From Deltaproteobacteria bacterium (GTDB lineage Bacteria; Desulfobacterota; B13-G15; RBG-16-54-18), in contig QMLM01000037.1 in NCBI GenBank assembly GCA_003646745.1, positions 1-10,497 of the forward strand: a stretch of DNA of 10,497 nucleotides, written 5' to 3'. Both the position numbers and the translations under genes were made by a program. This document shows, piece by piece, positions 1 to 6,864 of the stretch. Below the pieces are notes generated by a model. It ran no database searches, had not been told where the DNA came from, and worked only from the letters and a program-made list of their open reading frames with translations. Numbering within the stretch: position 1 is the first letter of the stretch; the number at the start of each line of letters is the position of its first letter.

Positions 1-1
1 C

Positions 2-88
2 TATAATCTGCTCTTTCCCGATAAGACAGGCCTGAAGACCAAAAGGGGAGATACCAAGGATTTTCAACTCTCCTTCAACTTTTGGTGA
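2..88 (+). CDS. Possible C-terminal end of an outer-membrane beta-barrel protein (partial)
   Basis: One frame is open from the left edge to a TGA at 86-88, giving 28 residues. The last residues, DFQLSFNFW, alternate hydrophobic and polar side chains and end in aromatics. That is the usual pattern of the last strand of outer-membrane beta-barrel proteins, where it serves as the BAM recognition signal. The fragment is too short to name a family, and a chance open frame of 28 codons is quite possible. A stem-loop spans its stop codon, and the coaD promoter follows within about 45 bases, consistent with a gene end here. Confidence 0.35.
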   Translation, partial: YNLLFPDKTGLKTKRGDTKDFQLSFNFW

Positions 89-100
89 CAATTACCAAAA
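80..100 (+). other. Stem-loop overlapping the upstream stop codon
   Basis: TTTTGGT (80-86) and ACCAAAA (94-100) form a perfect 7-bp inverted repeat around a 7-base loop. It covers the stop codon of the putative upstream gene. No run of T follows on either strand, so it is not a canonical intrinsic terminator. It may still mark or protect the 3' end of the upstream transcript. Confidence 0.3.
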
Positions 101-132
101 TCAAAACTCAGGAAACTCCAGAAGGGGTAGGT

Positions 133-162
133 TTGACACAACAGGGGTATATCCTTTAAAAT
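133..162 (+). promoter_or_regulatory. Sigma70-like promoter for coaD-ispG
   Basis: A perfect -35 box TTGACA (133-138) is followed after 18 bases by TAAAAT (157-162), which matches five of six positions of the -10 consensus. An alternative -10 is TTTAAA at 155-160 with a 16-base spacer. Transcription would begin near 169, leaving a leader of about 105 bases before the coaD start codon. Confidence 0.55.
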
Positions 163-181
163 AATAAATGGACTCAGGACG

Positions 182-194
182 TCTGGGATCCAGA
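182..194 (+). promoter_or_regulatory. Small hairpin in the coaD leader
   Basis: TCTGG (182-186) and CCAGA (190-194) pair perfectly around a 3-base loop. The hairpin lies directly before the GGAGGG at 198-203 in the predicted coaD leader. Its regulatory role is unknown. Confidence 0.25.
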
Positions 195-210
195 GAAGGA
201 GGGAAGAGAT

Positions 211-258
211 TTGGTTAAATTTATAAACCTCCGGGTTCTTGGCTTTTTGGGTGTTTAA
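211..258 (+). CDS. Possible 15-codon leader peptide upstream of coaD
   Basis: A short frame begins with TTG at 211 and ends with TAA at 256-258. It would encode MVKFINLRVLGFLGV if the TTG is read as Met. A strong Shine-Dalgarno sequence GGAGGG (198-203) sits 7 bases before the TTG, an ideal spacing that nothing else in the leader explains. The stop lies 16 bases before the coaD ATG. A hairpin with a UNCG-type loop (226-237) lies inside the frame, and its CCTCC (228-232) is complementary to the coaD Shine-Dalgarno GGAGG (266-270), so translation of this frame could affect coaD initiation. The peptide matches nothing I recognise, and the TTG start keeps confidence low. Confidence 0.25.
   Translation: MVKFINLRVLGFLGV
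226..237 (+). promoter_or_regulatory. UNCG-loop hairpin with anti-Shine-Dalgarno sequence
   Basis: AACC (226-229) and GGTT (234-237) pair around the loop TCCG, a UNCG-class tetraloop closed by C-G. The CCTCC at 228-232 could instead pair with GGAGG at 266-270 in front of coaD. The two pairings are mutually exclusive. This is seen in sequence only; any regulatory use is inference. Confidence 0.25.
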
Positions 259-274
259 TAACAAAGGAGGGGAA

Positions 275-781
275 ATGGAGGAGAAGGTAGCGGTATATCC
301 CGGCTCTTTTGATCCTATAACCTATGGCCATATCGATATCATCAAGAGGGCGTTGAAGATCTTCGATAAGGTAATAGTAGCCGTGGCCCACAATTATGAT
401 AAACAGTCCCTCTTTACCCCTCAAGAGAGAGTGGAGATGATCGAAGAGGCATTAAGAGACTGCCCAAATGTCGTGGTAGAAAGCTTCGAAGGGCTGTTGA
501 TGGAATATATGAAGAGGACTAATGCCAAGGTAGTGCTGCGGGGGTTGAGGGCTACCTCAGACTTTGAGTATGAATATCACATGGCCTCTATGAACCGCAG
601 TTTGAATAAAGACGTCGATACCATTTTTATGGTAACAGGTAAGGACTACTTTTTTATCAGCTCTCGAACCATTAAAGAAGTAGCCAGCCTTGGGGGATCG
701 GTGGAAGGATTGGTGCCGGAAAATGTGGCCCGGAGGCTGAAGGAAAAGTTCCCCCAACTCCACCGTCCTCACAACATATGA
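275..781 (+). CDS. coaD: Phosphopantetheine adenylyltransferase
   Basis: This enzyme transfers AMP from ATP to 4'-phosphopantetheine to form dephospho-CoA, the penultimate step of cytosolic CoA synthesis. The 168-residue length is usual for the family. The nucleotidyltransferase signature is present as GSFDPITYGH (10-19), with the TxGH residues T16 and H19. RGLR (89-92) is followed by the conserved SDFEYEYHMASMNR stretch, and ISSRT (128-132) corresponds to the C-terminal nucleotide-binding motif. I chose the ATG at 275 because AAAGGAGGGG (263-272) lies immediately upstream and homologues start about here. An in-frame ATG at 239 would add 12 residues with no ribosome binding site. The stop codon overlaps the ispG start as ATGA, so the two genes are probably co-transcribed and translationally coupled. 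Identification is secure. Confidence 0.97.
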   Translation: MEEKVAVYPGSFDPITYGHIDIIKRALKIFDKVIVAVAHNYDKQSLFTPQERVEMIEEALRDCPNVVVESFEGLLMEYMKRTNAKVVLRGLRATSDFEYEYHMASMNRSLNKDVDTIFMVTGKDYFFISSRTIKEVASLGGSVEGLVPENVARRLKEKFPQLHRPHNI

Positions 782-1836
782 TTTCACGGAAAAAGACTCG
801 ACAGATTTCCGTAGGAGGGGTTCTGATTGGTGGGGAAGCCCCCGTGGTGGTGCAATCTATGACTACGACCAATCCCCTCGATGTGGTCTCTACTGTTAAT
901 GAAATTGAAAGGATGAAAAGGGCAGGGTGCGAACTCGTAAGGGTGGCCGTGCCGGCCAAGGAGGCCATTAGGGGATTGCGGGAGATCGTCGGCCGTTCCC
1001 CCCTGCCTATTATCGCCGATGTCCACTTCGATCATCGTCTGGCGTTGCTGGCCCTAGAGGCAGGAGTGGATGGTCTGAGGATCAATCCGGGTACCATCCC
1101 CCACAGGAACAAATTGAGAGAGATCATCGAGGAAGCCAGACAGAGGGGGGTACCTATCAGGATAGGGATAAATACAGGGTCACTGCAGAAGCGCATACTG
1201 AACAGATTTGGCCGGGCGACCCCCGAGGCCATGGTGGAGAGTGCCTTGGAATGTATAAAGATCTGTGAGGATATAGGGCATATGGCAATCAAGGTCTCCC
1301 TGAAGGCCTCGGACGTCCCCAGGACCGTGGAGGCCTACCGCCTCTTCAGCCAGCGTTCAGATTATCCCCTTCACCTGGGGATCACTGAGGCGGGTCCTCC
1401 CTTCTCCGGGGTCATCAAGTCAGCGGTAGGGCTGGGAATTCTTTTGGCCGAGGGGATAGGGGATACCATAAGGGTATCCTTGACCGCCGACCCCGTGTTG
1501 GAGGTAAGAGCAGCGTATGGTATTCTGCGGGCCCTGGGGGTGAGACAACGGGGGGTAGATATTATATCATGTCCCACCTGTGGCAGATGTGAAGTAGACC
1601 TCATCTCCTTGGTGGAGAAGGTTCAGGAAAGTTTGGAGCATATACACACCCCTATTACCGTGGCCGTGATGGGTTGCGTGGTAAACGGCCCAGGGGAGGC
1701 CAGAGAGGCCGATGTGGGCATCGCCGGGGGAAAGGGGGTGGGCCTGCTCTTCAAAAAGGGAGAAGTAGTTGAGAAGGTGAAAGAAGGAGAATGGGTGCGG
1801 AGGTTGGTGGAGGAGGTAGAGAGGATGGTAGGTTAG
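778..1836 (+). CDS. ispG: 4-hydroxy-3-methylbut-2-enyl diphosphate synthase (IspG/GcpE)
   Basis: IspG is a [4Fe-4S] enzyme that reductively opens methylerythritol cyclodiphosphate to HMBPP in the non-mevalonate (MEP) isoprenoid pathway. The 352-residue protein has the short bacterial form: an N-terminal TIM barrel opening with APVVVQSMTTTNPLDV (23-38) and a C-terminal cluster domain. The cluster ligands are visible as CPTC (C265, C268), MGCVVNGPGE (C300) and E307. Their spacing matches E. coli C270, C273, C305 and E312 with a constant offset of five. The barrel keeps the ADVHFDHRLAL and RINPGTI segments. The start ATG overlaps the coaD stop, and no separate Shine-Dalgarno is obvious, which suggests translational coupling. 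The 3' end overlaps the convergent CDP-alcohol phosphatidyltransferase gene by 4 bp. CoaD and IspG share no direct pathway step, so the pairing is probably only housekeeping co-expression. Confidence 0.97.
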   Translation: MISRKKTRQISVGGVLIGGEAPVVVQSMTTTNPLDVVSTVNEIERMKRAGCELVRVAVPAKEAIRGLREIVGRSPLPIIADVHFDHRLALLALEAGVDGLRINPGTIPHRNKLREIIEEARQRGVPIRIGINTGSLQKRILNRFGRATPEAMVESALECIKICEDIGHMAIKVSLKASDVPRTVEAYRLFSQRSDYPLHLGITEAGPPFSGVIKSAVGLGILLAEGIGDTIRVSLTADPVLEVRAAYGILRALGVRQRGVDIISCPTCGRCEVDLISLVEKVQESLEHIHTPITVAVMGCVVNGPGEAREADVGIAGGKGVGLLFKKGEVVEKVKEGEWVRRLVEEVERMVG

Positions 1837-2411
1837 CTACCTCGCAGCTCCCTTTTAGTGTGCAGTACTCGTTGGATCACCGTGATGTGGGTGAGGATGG
1901 CAAGGATCCAGAGGATGGGGATCATCCAATCGAGGAGGGCACCAAGGGCAAGTAAGATGATTCTCTCCGGCCTCTCCATGAGCCCCACCTTGCAGGAGGT
2001 GATAACCGTCTCTGCCCTCGCCCTGGTGAAGGGGACCAAGAAGCTACCCATGGCCGCTGTTGATGCTAACAGGATCAAAAAAGGATGTCCTGTATATGCA
2101 TAATAAAATAATAAACCTACAAAGAGGGAGAAGTCGGAATACCTGTCTATCACCGAGTCGAAGAAGCCGCCGAAGGGGGTGACCTGACCTTGTGAACGGG
2201 CTACCGCCCCATCCAGTAAGTCAAAGAGCCCCGCAACGAGGATGGCTATCCCCCCTATCTTCCATTTTCCCAGAGCCAAGGCGAATGCAGCTCCCAGATT
2301 TACTATCAGACCGATAAGGGTGATGTGGTTAGGTCTTATAAACCCCTTGGACCACTCCGCCAGCTTATAGAGATAAGGATCTAACTTATGATTTAACATT
2401 GAACCCAACAT
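1833..2411 (-). CDS. CDP-alcohol phosphatidyltransferase family protein
   Basis: Members of this inner-membrane family move a phosphatidyl or similar group from a CDP-linked donor to an alcohol such as glycerol 3-phosphate, inositol phosphate or serine. The 192-residue protein carries the complete signature DGxxARx8GxxxDxxxD: D67, G68, A71, R72, G81, D85 and D89, with an extra D64 in the usual DxxD metal site. Hydrophobic stretches near residues 30-47, 51-66, 96-111, 113-130 and 147-172 agree with a six-helix membrane fold. The ATG at 2411 is chosen because GAGGG lies 10 bases upstream; a second ATG at codon 5 has weaker support. The gene has its own strong promoter and converges on ispG. The sequence does not settle the acceptor alcohol. 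The RPNHIT start resembles PgsA and archaetidylinositol phosphate synthase-like proteins, so I give no gene symbol. Confidence 0.88.
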   Translation of the reverse strand: MLGSMLNHKLDPYLYKLAEWSKGFIRPNHITLIGLIVNLGAAFALALGKWKIGGIAILVAGLFDLLDGAVARSQGQVTPFGGFFDSVIDRYSDFSLFVGLLFYYAYTGHPFLILLASTAAMGSFLVPFTRARAETVITSCKVGLMERPERIILLALGALLDWMIPILWILAILTHITVIQRVLHTKRELRGS

Positions 2412-2421
2412 CGATTTAGCA

Positions 2422-2426
2422 CCCTC
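2422..2426 (-). promoter_or_regulatory. Ribosome binding site of the phosphatidyltransferase gene
   Basis: GAGGG on the minus strand lies 10 bases before the ATG at 2411. It favours that start over the internal ATG four codons later. Confidence 0.45.
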
Positions 2427-2443
2427 TTCAACGGGTCTTTCCT

Positions 2444-2471
2444 ATTATAGGGTTTGGGCGAGAAAAGTCAA
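2444..2471 (-). promoter_or_regulatory. Sigma70-like promoter for the phosphatidyltransferase gene
   Basis: On the minus strand, TTGACT (2466-2471) is followed after 16 bases by a perfect TATAAT (2444-2449). The predicted start of transcription near 2437 gives a leader of about 26 bases to the ATG at 2411. The promoter faces away from the activase promoter in the same intergenic region. Confidence 0.65.
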
Positions 2472-2571
2472 AATAAATCTAACTCTTTATTTCTGTACCA
2501 AAATACTAAAGATTTCACTTGCCCATCGAAATCCTTGGTTTTTGAACCCTCTAAGAAGAGGAATTTTCTCC

Positions 2572-2599
2572 TTGCAAAAAGATGACAAAATCTTATAAT
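2572..2599 (+). promoter_or_regulatory. Sigma70-like promoter for the giant activase gene
   Basis: TTGCAA (2572-2577) is followed after 16 bases by a perfect TATAAT (2594-2599). Transcription would start near 2606, about 32 bases before the ATG, with a strong Shine-Dalgarno TAGGAGG at 2623-2629. A 5-bp hairpin (2548-2561) lies just upstream of the -35 box and could be an operator or accidental. The remainder of 2412-2637 holds no gene I can support. Confidence 0.55.
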
Positions 2600-2637
2600 A
2601 ATTTTTCTCTAAAAAGCCGCAGTAGGAGGCAGAAGAA

Positions 2638-5600
2638 ATGGAGACGTTTTACTTGGGGATAGATGTGGGTTCGGTAAGTGCCAATACTGTAGTGATGAAC
2701 CGAGCGGGTGAGGTCTTGGAGGAATACTACACCCGCCTCAGGGGTCAACCTCTGAAGACGGTAAAAGGGATCTTGGAGGAAATCTTCTCCCGCATTCCTG
2801 CCGAGAGGTTCGCTGGCATATCCTTTACCGGTACCGGGGGAAAAGTATTAGCGGAGATCTTAGGAGGGGAGTTTTACAACGAGATTATAGCTCAGTCTAA
2901 GGCCATTGAACGCCTCTATCCTCAAGTGAGGACTGTAATCGATATCGGGGGAGAGGATTCCAAGCTCATCATTATAGAAAGAGAAGGGGATAGATTCAGG
3001 ATAGAGGACTTCTCCATGAACACCCTGTGTGCCGCAGGTACAGGGTCCTTTCTCGATCAACAGGCCTCCCGGCTGGGGCTCACCATTGAGGAATTTGGCC
3101 AATTGGCCTTGAAGTCGCAAAATCCGCCACGGATTGCAGGCCGATGCAGTGTCTTCGCCAAGTCGGATATGATCCACCTTCAGCAGATTGCCACTCCGGA
3201 TTACGACATCGTCGCCGGGCTCTGTTATGCCCTGGCTAGGAATTTCAAAAGCAACATCGGCAAGGGGAGGGAATTTCGGCGACCCGTAGCCTTTCAAGGG
3301 GGAGTAGCGGCCAATGTAGGGATGAGGCGGGCCTTCCTCGACATCTTGGAGCTGAGTGAAGAGGAGTTCATCATACCCAAATACTACGCCTCCATGGGGG
3401 CCATCGGGGCGGTGTTGTTGGCCCTTGAGGAGGGGAAGTTTGAAGGGAAGGTATTTGCCGGCATAGAACCCCTCCAACTGTATATCAGCCAGCAGCAGGA
3501 TACAAAGAGGCAGGGGTGGGAACCTCTAGCCCTTTCCCCTAGGCACCTGGAGGAGAAGGAGCGGATCTACAAACCTGAGGTTCAAAAGGGAAAGATCCCT
3601 GCCTATTTGGGGTTAGACGTGGGATCCATCAGCACGAATTTGGTGGTCATCGATGAACAGGAGCGGGTCCTTGCCAAGAGGTACTTGATGACGGCGGGCA
3701 GGCCTATAGAGGCCATCCGCCAGGGGTTGCAGGAGATCGGGCAGGAGATCGGGGATATGGTGGAGATCAAGGGGGTAGGCTCCACAGGGTCTGGCAGATA
3801 CCTTAACGGTGATTTCGTAGGGGCGGATATAGTTCGCAATGAGATTACCGCCCAGGCCACAGCAGCCGCCAACATCGATCCGGAGGTGGACACCATCTTC
3901 GAGATCGGCGGCCAGGATTCCAAGTATATTAGTCTCGATGGTGGGGTCATCGTCGACTTTGAGATGAATAAGGTATGCGCTGCTGGTACGGGTTCCTTCC
4001 TCGAAGAACAGGCGGAGAAGCTCGGCATTTCCATCAAGGAGGAGTTTGCACAAAGGGCCTTGCGGGCCCCTTCCCCGGTGAGGATGGGGGAGAGGTGTAC
4101 GGTGTTCATCGAATCTGATCTGGTCCACCATCAGCAGCGAGGGGCAGACACCGACGATTTAGTGGCGGGGCTCTGCTACTCCATCGTCCAGAATTACCTA
4201 AACCGTGTGGTAGGGGATCGTCGAATAGGAAATAAAATCTTCTTTCAGGGAGGGACTGCCTTCAATAAAGGGGTAGTGGCGGCCTTTGAGAAGATTTTGG
4301 GCAAAGAGATTACTGTACCTGAGAATCACGACGTGACTGGGGCTATTGGGGTGGCACTGCTGGCGAAAAAGGAGCGCACCTGGGAGAAAAGTAATTTCAA
4401 GGGGTTCGATCTGAGCCAGCGCCGCTATGAGATCACCACCTTCGAGTGTAAAGGTTGCCCTAACATGTGTCTCATTAGGAAAGTGAGTGTTGAGGGGGAG
4501 AAGCCTCTCTTTTACGGGAGTCGTTGTGAGAAGTATGATGTAGTCCGCCGGAGCAAAGGGAGCCATCTGCCGGATCTTTTCGCTGAGAGGGAAGGGCTGC
4601 TTTTTGGGCACTACCCAGGGGAGGAATCGTTAGGGGATGATGCCCCAGTTATCGGAATTCCCCGCGCCCTTTTATTTCATGAACTCCTGCCCTTTTGGAA
4701 GGCCTTCTTCACGGAATTAGGTTATAGGGTAGTCCTATCTGATCCTACCAATAAAGAGTTGATCCGCCGGGGAGTGGAGTCGGTGGTGGCCGAGACCTGT
4801 TTCCCCATCAAGGTGGCCCATGGCCATGTCCTCAACCTGCTGGAGAAGGGGATAAAGAAGATCTTTCTGCCCAGCATCATCAGCATGGAGAAGTTTCGGG
4901 AGGACTTTGAGCACTCTCAGACTTGTCCTTATGTGCAGTCCTTCCCTTATGCCGTACACTCCTCCATTGACTTTAAGAAGTATGGGGCACGGGTCTTGCA
5001 GCCTGTAATCCCTTTTGGCATGGGCTCAAAGGAGGTGGAGCGGGCCCTGATAAAGTTCGGAAGGAGATTGAAAAGGGGGGCGGGGGACGTCCGTCGTGCT
5101 TATATTCGGGCCCAAGAGCAGCAAAACAGGTTTTACCGTGCCATTGGCGCCCGCGGCAGGGAGATATTGGAGGGGTTGAGAAAAGGGGAAAAGCTTATGG
5201 TGATAGTTGGCCGTCCCTACAACAGTTGCGATCCCGGGGTAAATCTCGATATACCCAAAAAGCTGCGTGACTTAGGTGTGCTCCCCATCCCCATGGATTT
5301 CCTCCCTCTAGAGTCCATGGCCGGCAGAGAAGGTCTTAAAGATATGTATTGGAAATACGGGCAGAAGATCTTAGCCGCTGCTCACCTGATCAAAGATGAT
5401 CCCAGGCTCTTTGGGGTCTACATCACTAATTTCGGCTGCGGGGCAGATTCCTTTATTAGCCACTTCTTTCGCGATATCCTTAAGGGAAAACCATACTTAC
5501 AACTGGAGATAGATGAGCATAGCGCCGATGCAGGAGCCATCACCAGGTGTGAGGCATTTCTCGATAGCCTTAAGCATGCCCGAGGCCCTAAAGAGGAGAA

Positions 5601-6855
5601 GCGTCGCAGAGGAAAGATAGGGGGAGATGTCAACCGCACGATCTACATTCCCTATATGTGTGACCATGCCTTTGCCTTTGCTGCGGCCTTTGAGGCCTGC
5701 GGTGTCTCAGCCCGGGTATTTCCCGAATCGAACCAAAAAACCCTCTATTGGGGCCGAAAATATACCTCTGGCAGGGAGTGCTACCCTTGCATCTTGACTA
5801 CAGGAGACATGATCAGGGTAGTTAAAAGCCCGGACTTCGACCCTCAAAAGGTGGCCTTCTTTATGCCCTCAGGGAATGGTCCTTGTCGTTTCGGACAGTA
5901 CCACCGTTTCCATCGCCTCACCTTGGATGAACTCGGTTATGCCGATGTCCCTATTTATTCTCCTAACCAGGATGAGACCCTCTATAAAGACCTGGGGATT
6001 CTCGGCTCCGAGTTCGATAAGCTTGGGTGGTGGGCGATAGTGGCAGTAGATCTGCTCATCAAAAAGCTTCACGAGACAAGGCCTTACGAGAAGGATCCTG
6101 GTGAGACAGATCGGGTATATAGGGAATGCCTCGATTTAGTCTGTGAAGCTATACGCACAGGGGGCGGAGAGCTGGAGAGATTGGAGGAGGCCCTTCGTGA
6201 GGCCAGGAGGAGGTTTGAGCGGATACCCGTGGTGGGTCCGGGTAGCAAGCCCAAGATAGGGATTGTGGGGGAGATCTATGTGAGATCCAATCGCTTCAGT
6301 AATGAGGATATCGTTCGTAAGATAGAGTCCCTGGGTGGGGAGGTGTGGCTTGCCCCTCTCGTTGAATGGATTCATTATATCAATGCCATGGCCCGCAGGC
6401 GTAGCTTTAACAGGAAACATTTTTCCAATCTTTTAAAGATTTTTTTGACCGAATACTATCAGGAGAAGTATGAACACAGACTAGAGCGCATCTTCTGGGG
6501 AAGTATTAATAACCTAAAAGAACCCAAGACCTCCAGAATCCTTAAGTTGGCCAAACCTTATCTAGATTCAACCTTTGAAGGTGAGGCGATCCTGAGCGTT
6601 GGCAAAACTATAGACTTCGCCCTGAAAGGGGCTAGTGGCGTGGTAAACGTAATGCCCTTCACCTGCATGCCGGGGACGGTAGTAAGTGCCATCTTGAAGA
6701 GGTATCGTGAGGAGAACAACAACCTCCCCATATTAAACATGGCCTACGATGGCCAGGAACAGAGCAACATTATGACCCGTTTAGAGGCTTTTATGTACCA
6801 GGCCAAACAGTATCAGGAGCAGTATCTTTCGCGCAGCAAATCAAAGTCTTTATAG
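2638..6855 (+). CDS. Giant 2-hydroxyacyl-CoA dehydratase activase-like protein (two BcrAD/BadFG ATPase domains, DUF2229, HgdB-like C-terminus)
   Basis: The 1405-residue protein joins parts that are separate subunits in 2-hydroxyacyl-CoA dehydratase and benzoyl-CoA reductase systems, where an ATP-driven [4Fe-4S] activase injects a low-potential electron into its partner. ATPase module 1 (about 5-265) shows LGIDVGS, DIGGEDSK and AAGTGSF motifs with C131 and C170; their 39-residue spacing equals HgdC C127/C166. Module 2 (about 323-582) repeats LGLDVGS, EIGGQDSK and AAGTGSF with C447 and C487. A linker carries C604, C607, C611 and C630. A DUF2229-like section begins near 672, with C934 in a NFGCGADSF motif. 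The C-terminal part (about 1003-1390) resembles the HgdB/D component, with C1008, C1048, C1051, C1083 and C1343. No transport signal is seen, so it is probably cytosolic. The start has an excellent ribosome binding site. Substrate and reaction are unknown; the family is widespread in anaerobes but poorly characterised. Confidence 0.9.
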   Translation: METFYLGIDVGSVSANTVVMNRAGEVLEEYYTRLRGQPLKTVKGILEEIFSRIPAERFAGISFTGTGGKVLAEILGGEFYNEIIAQSKAIERLYPQVRTVIDIGGEDSKLIIIEREGDRFRIEDFSMNTLCAAGTGSFLDQQASRLGLTIEEFGQLALKSQNPPRIAGRCSVFAKSDMIHLQQIATPDYDIVAGLCYALARNFKSNIGKGREFRRPVAFQGGVAANVGMRRAFLDILELSEEEFIIPKYYASMGAIGAVLLALEEGKFEGKVFAGIEPLQLYISQQQDTKRQGWEPLALSPRHLEEKERIYKPEVQKGKIPAYLGLDVGSISTNLVVIDEQERVLAKRYLMTAGRPIEAIRQGLQEIGQEIGDMVEIKGVGSTGSGRYLNGDFVGADIVRNEITAQATAAANIDPEVDTIFEIGGQDSKYISLDGGVIVDFEMNKVCAAGTGSFLEEQAEKLGISIKEEFAQRALRAPSPVRMGERCTVFIESDLVHHQQRGADTDDLVAGLCYSIVQNYLNRVVGDRRIGNKIFFQGGTAFNKGVVAAFEKILGKEITVPENHDVTGAIGVALLAKKERTWEKSNFKGFDLSQRRYEITTFECKGCPNMCLIRKVSVEGEKPLFYGSRCEKYDVVRRSKGSHLPDLFAEREGLLFGHYPGEESLGDDAPVIGIPRALLFHELLPFWKAFFTELGYRVVLSDPTNKELIRRGVESVVAETCFPIKVAHGHVLNLLEKGIKKIFLPSIISMEKFREDFEHSQTCPYVQSFPYAVHSSIDFKKYGARVLQPVIPFGMGSKEVERALIKFGRRLKRGAGDVRRAYIRAQEQQNRFYRAIGARGREILEGLRKGEKLMVIVGRPYNSCDPGVNLDIPKKLRDLGVLPIPMDFLPLESMAGREGLKDMYWKYGQKILAAAHLIKDDPRLFGVYITNFGCGADSFISHFFRDILKGKPYLQLEIDEHSADAGAITRCEAFLDSLKHARGPKEEKRRRGKIGGDVNRTIYIPYMCDHAFAFAAAFEACGVSARVFPESNQKTLYWGRKYTSGRECYPCILTTGDMIRVVKSPDFDPQKVAFFMPSGNGPCRFGQYHRFHRLTLDELGYADVPIYSPNQDETLYKDLGILGSEFDKLGWWAIVAVDLLIKKLHETRPYEKDPGETDRVYRECLDLVCEAIRTGGGELERLEEALREARRRFERIPVVGPGSKPKIGIVGEIYVRSNRFSNEDIVRKIESLGGEVWLAPLVEWIHYINAMARRRSFNRKHFSNLLKIFLTEYYQEKYEHRLERIFWGSINNLKEPKTSRILKLAKPYLDSTFEGEAILSVGKTIDFALKGASGVVNVMPFTCMPGTVVSAILKRYREENNNLPILNMAYDGQEQSNIMTRLEAFMYQAKQYQEQYLSRSKSKSL

Positions 6856-6864
6856 GGGTGATTT

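Noticed and set aside
672..968. 98-codon minus-strand frame across the coaD-ispG junction
   Set aside because: It is antisense to two certain genes and has low-complexity Ser/Thr/Pro content.
1858..2103. 81-codon plus-strand frame inside the phosphatidyltransferase gene
   Set aside because: The minus strand has the complete CDP-alcohol phosphatidyltransferase signature, so this is a shadow.
2548..2561. Hairpin CCTCT-AAGA-AGAGG followed by AATTTT as an intrinsic terminator
   Set aside because: No plus-strand gene ends upstream of it, the stem is only 5 bp and the T run is short; at most it is an operator-like element.
2860..3477. 205-codon open frame antisense to the activase gene
   Set aside because: It lies opposite a gene with unmistakable family motifs, and its translation shows no recognisable domain; proline- and glycine-rich composition is typical of an antisense shadow.
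3603..4131. Two overlapping antisense frames of about 170 codons
   Set aside because: Both are opposite the second ATPase module. Two long frames in one place reflect the codon bias of the sense gene rather than new genes.
4198..4611. 137-codon antisense frame opposite the cysteine linker
   Set aside because: No ribosome binding site, no known motif, and it sits fully inside the activase gene.
6856..6864. Bidirectional terminator between the activase and rlpA
   Set aside because: The 9-base gap is too short and no GC-rich hairpin is visible around it.
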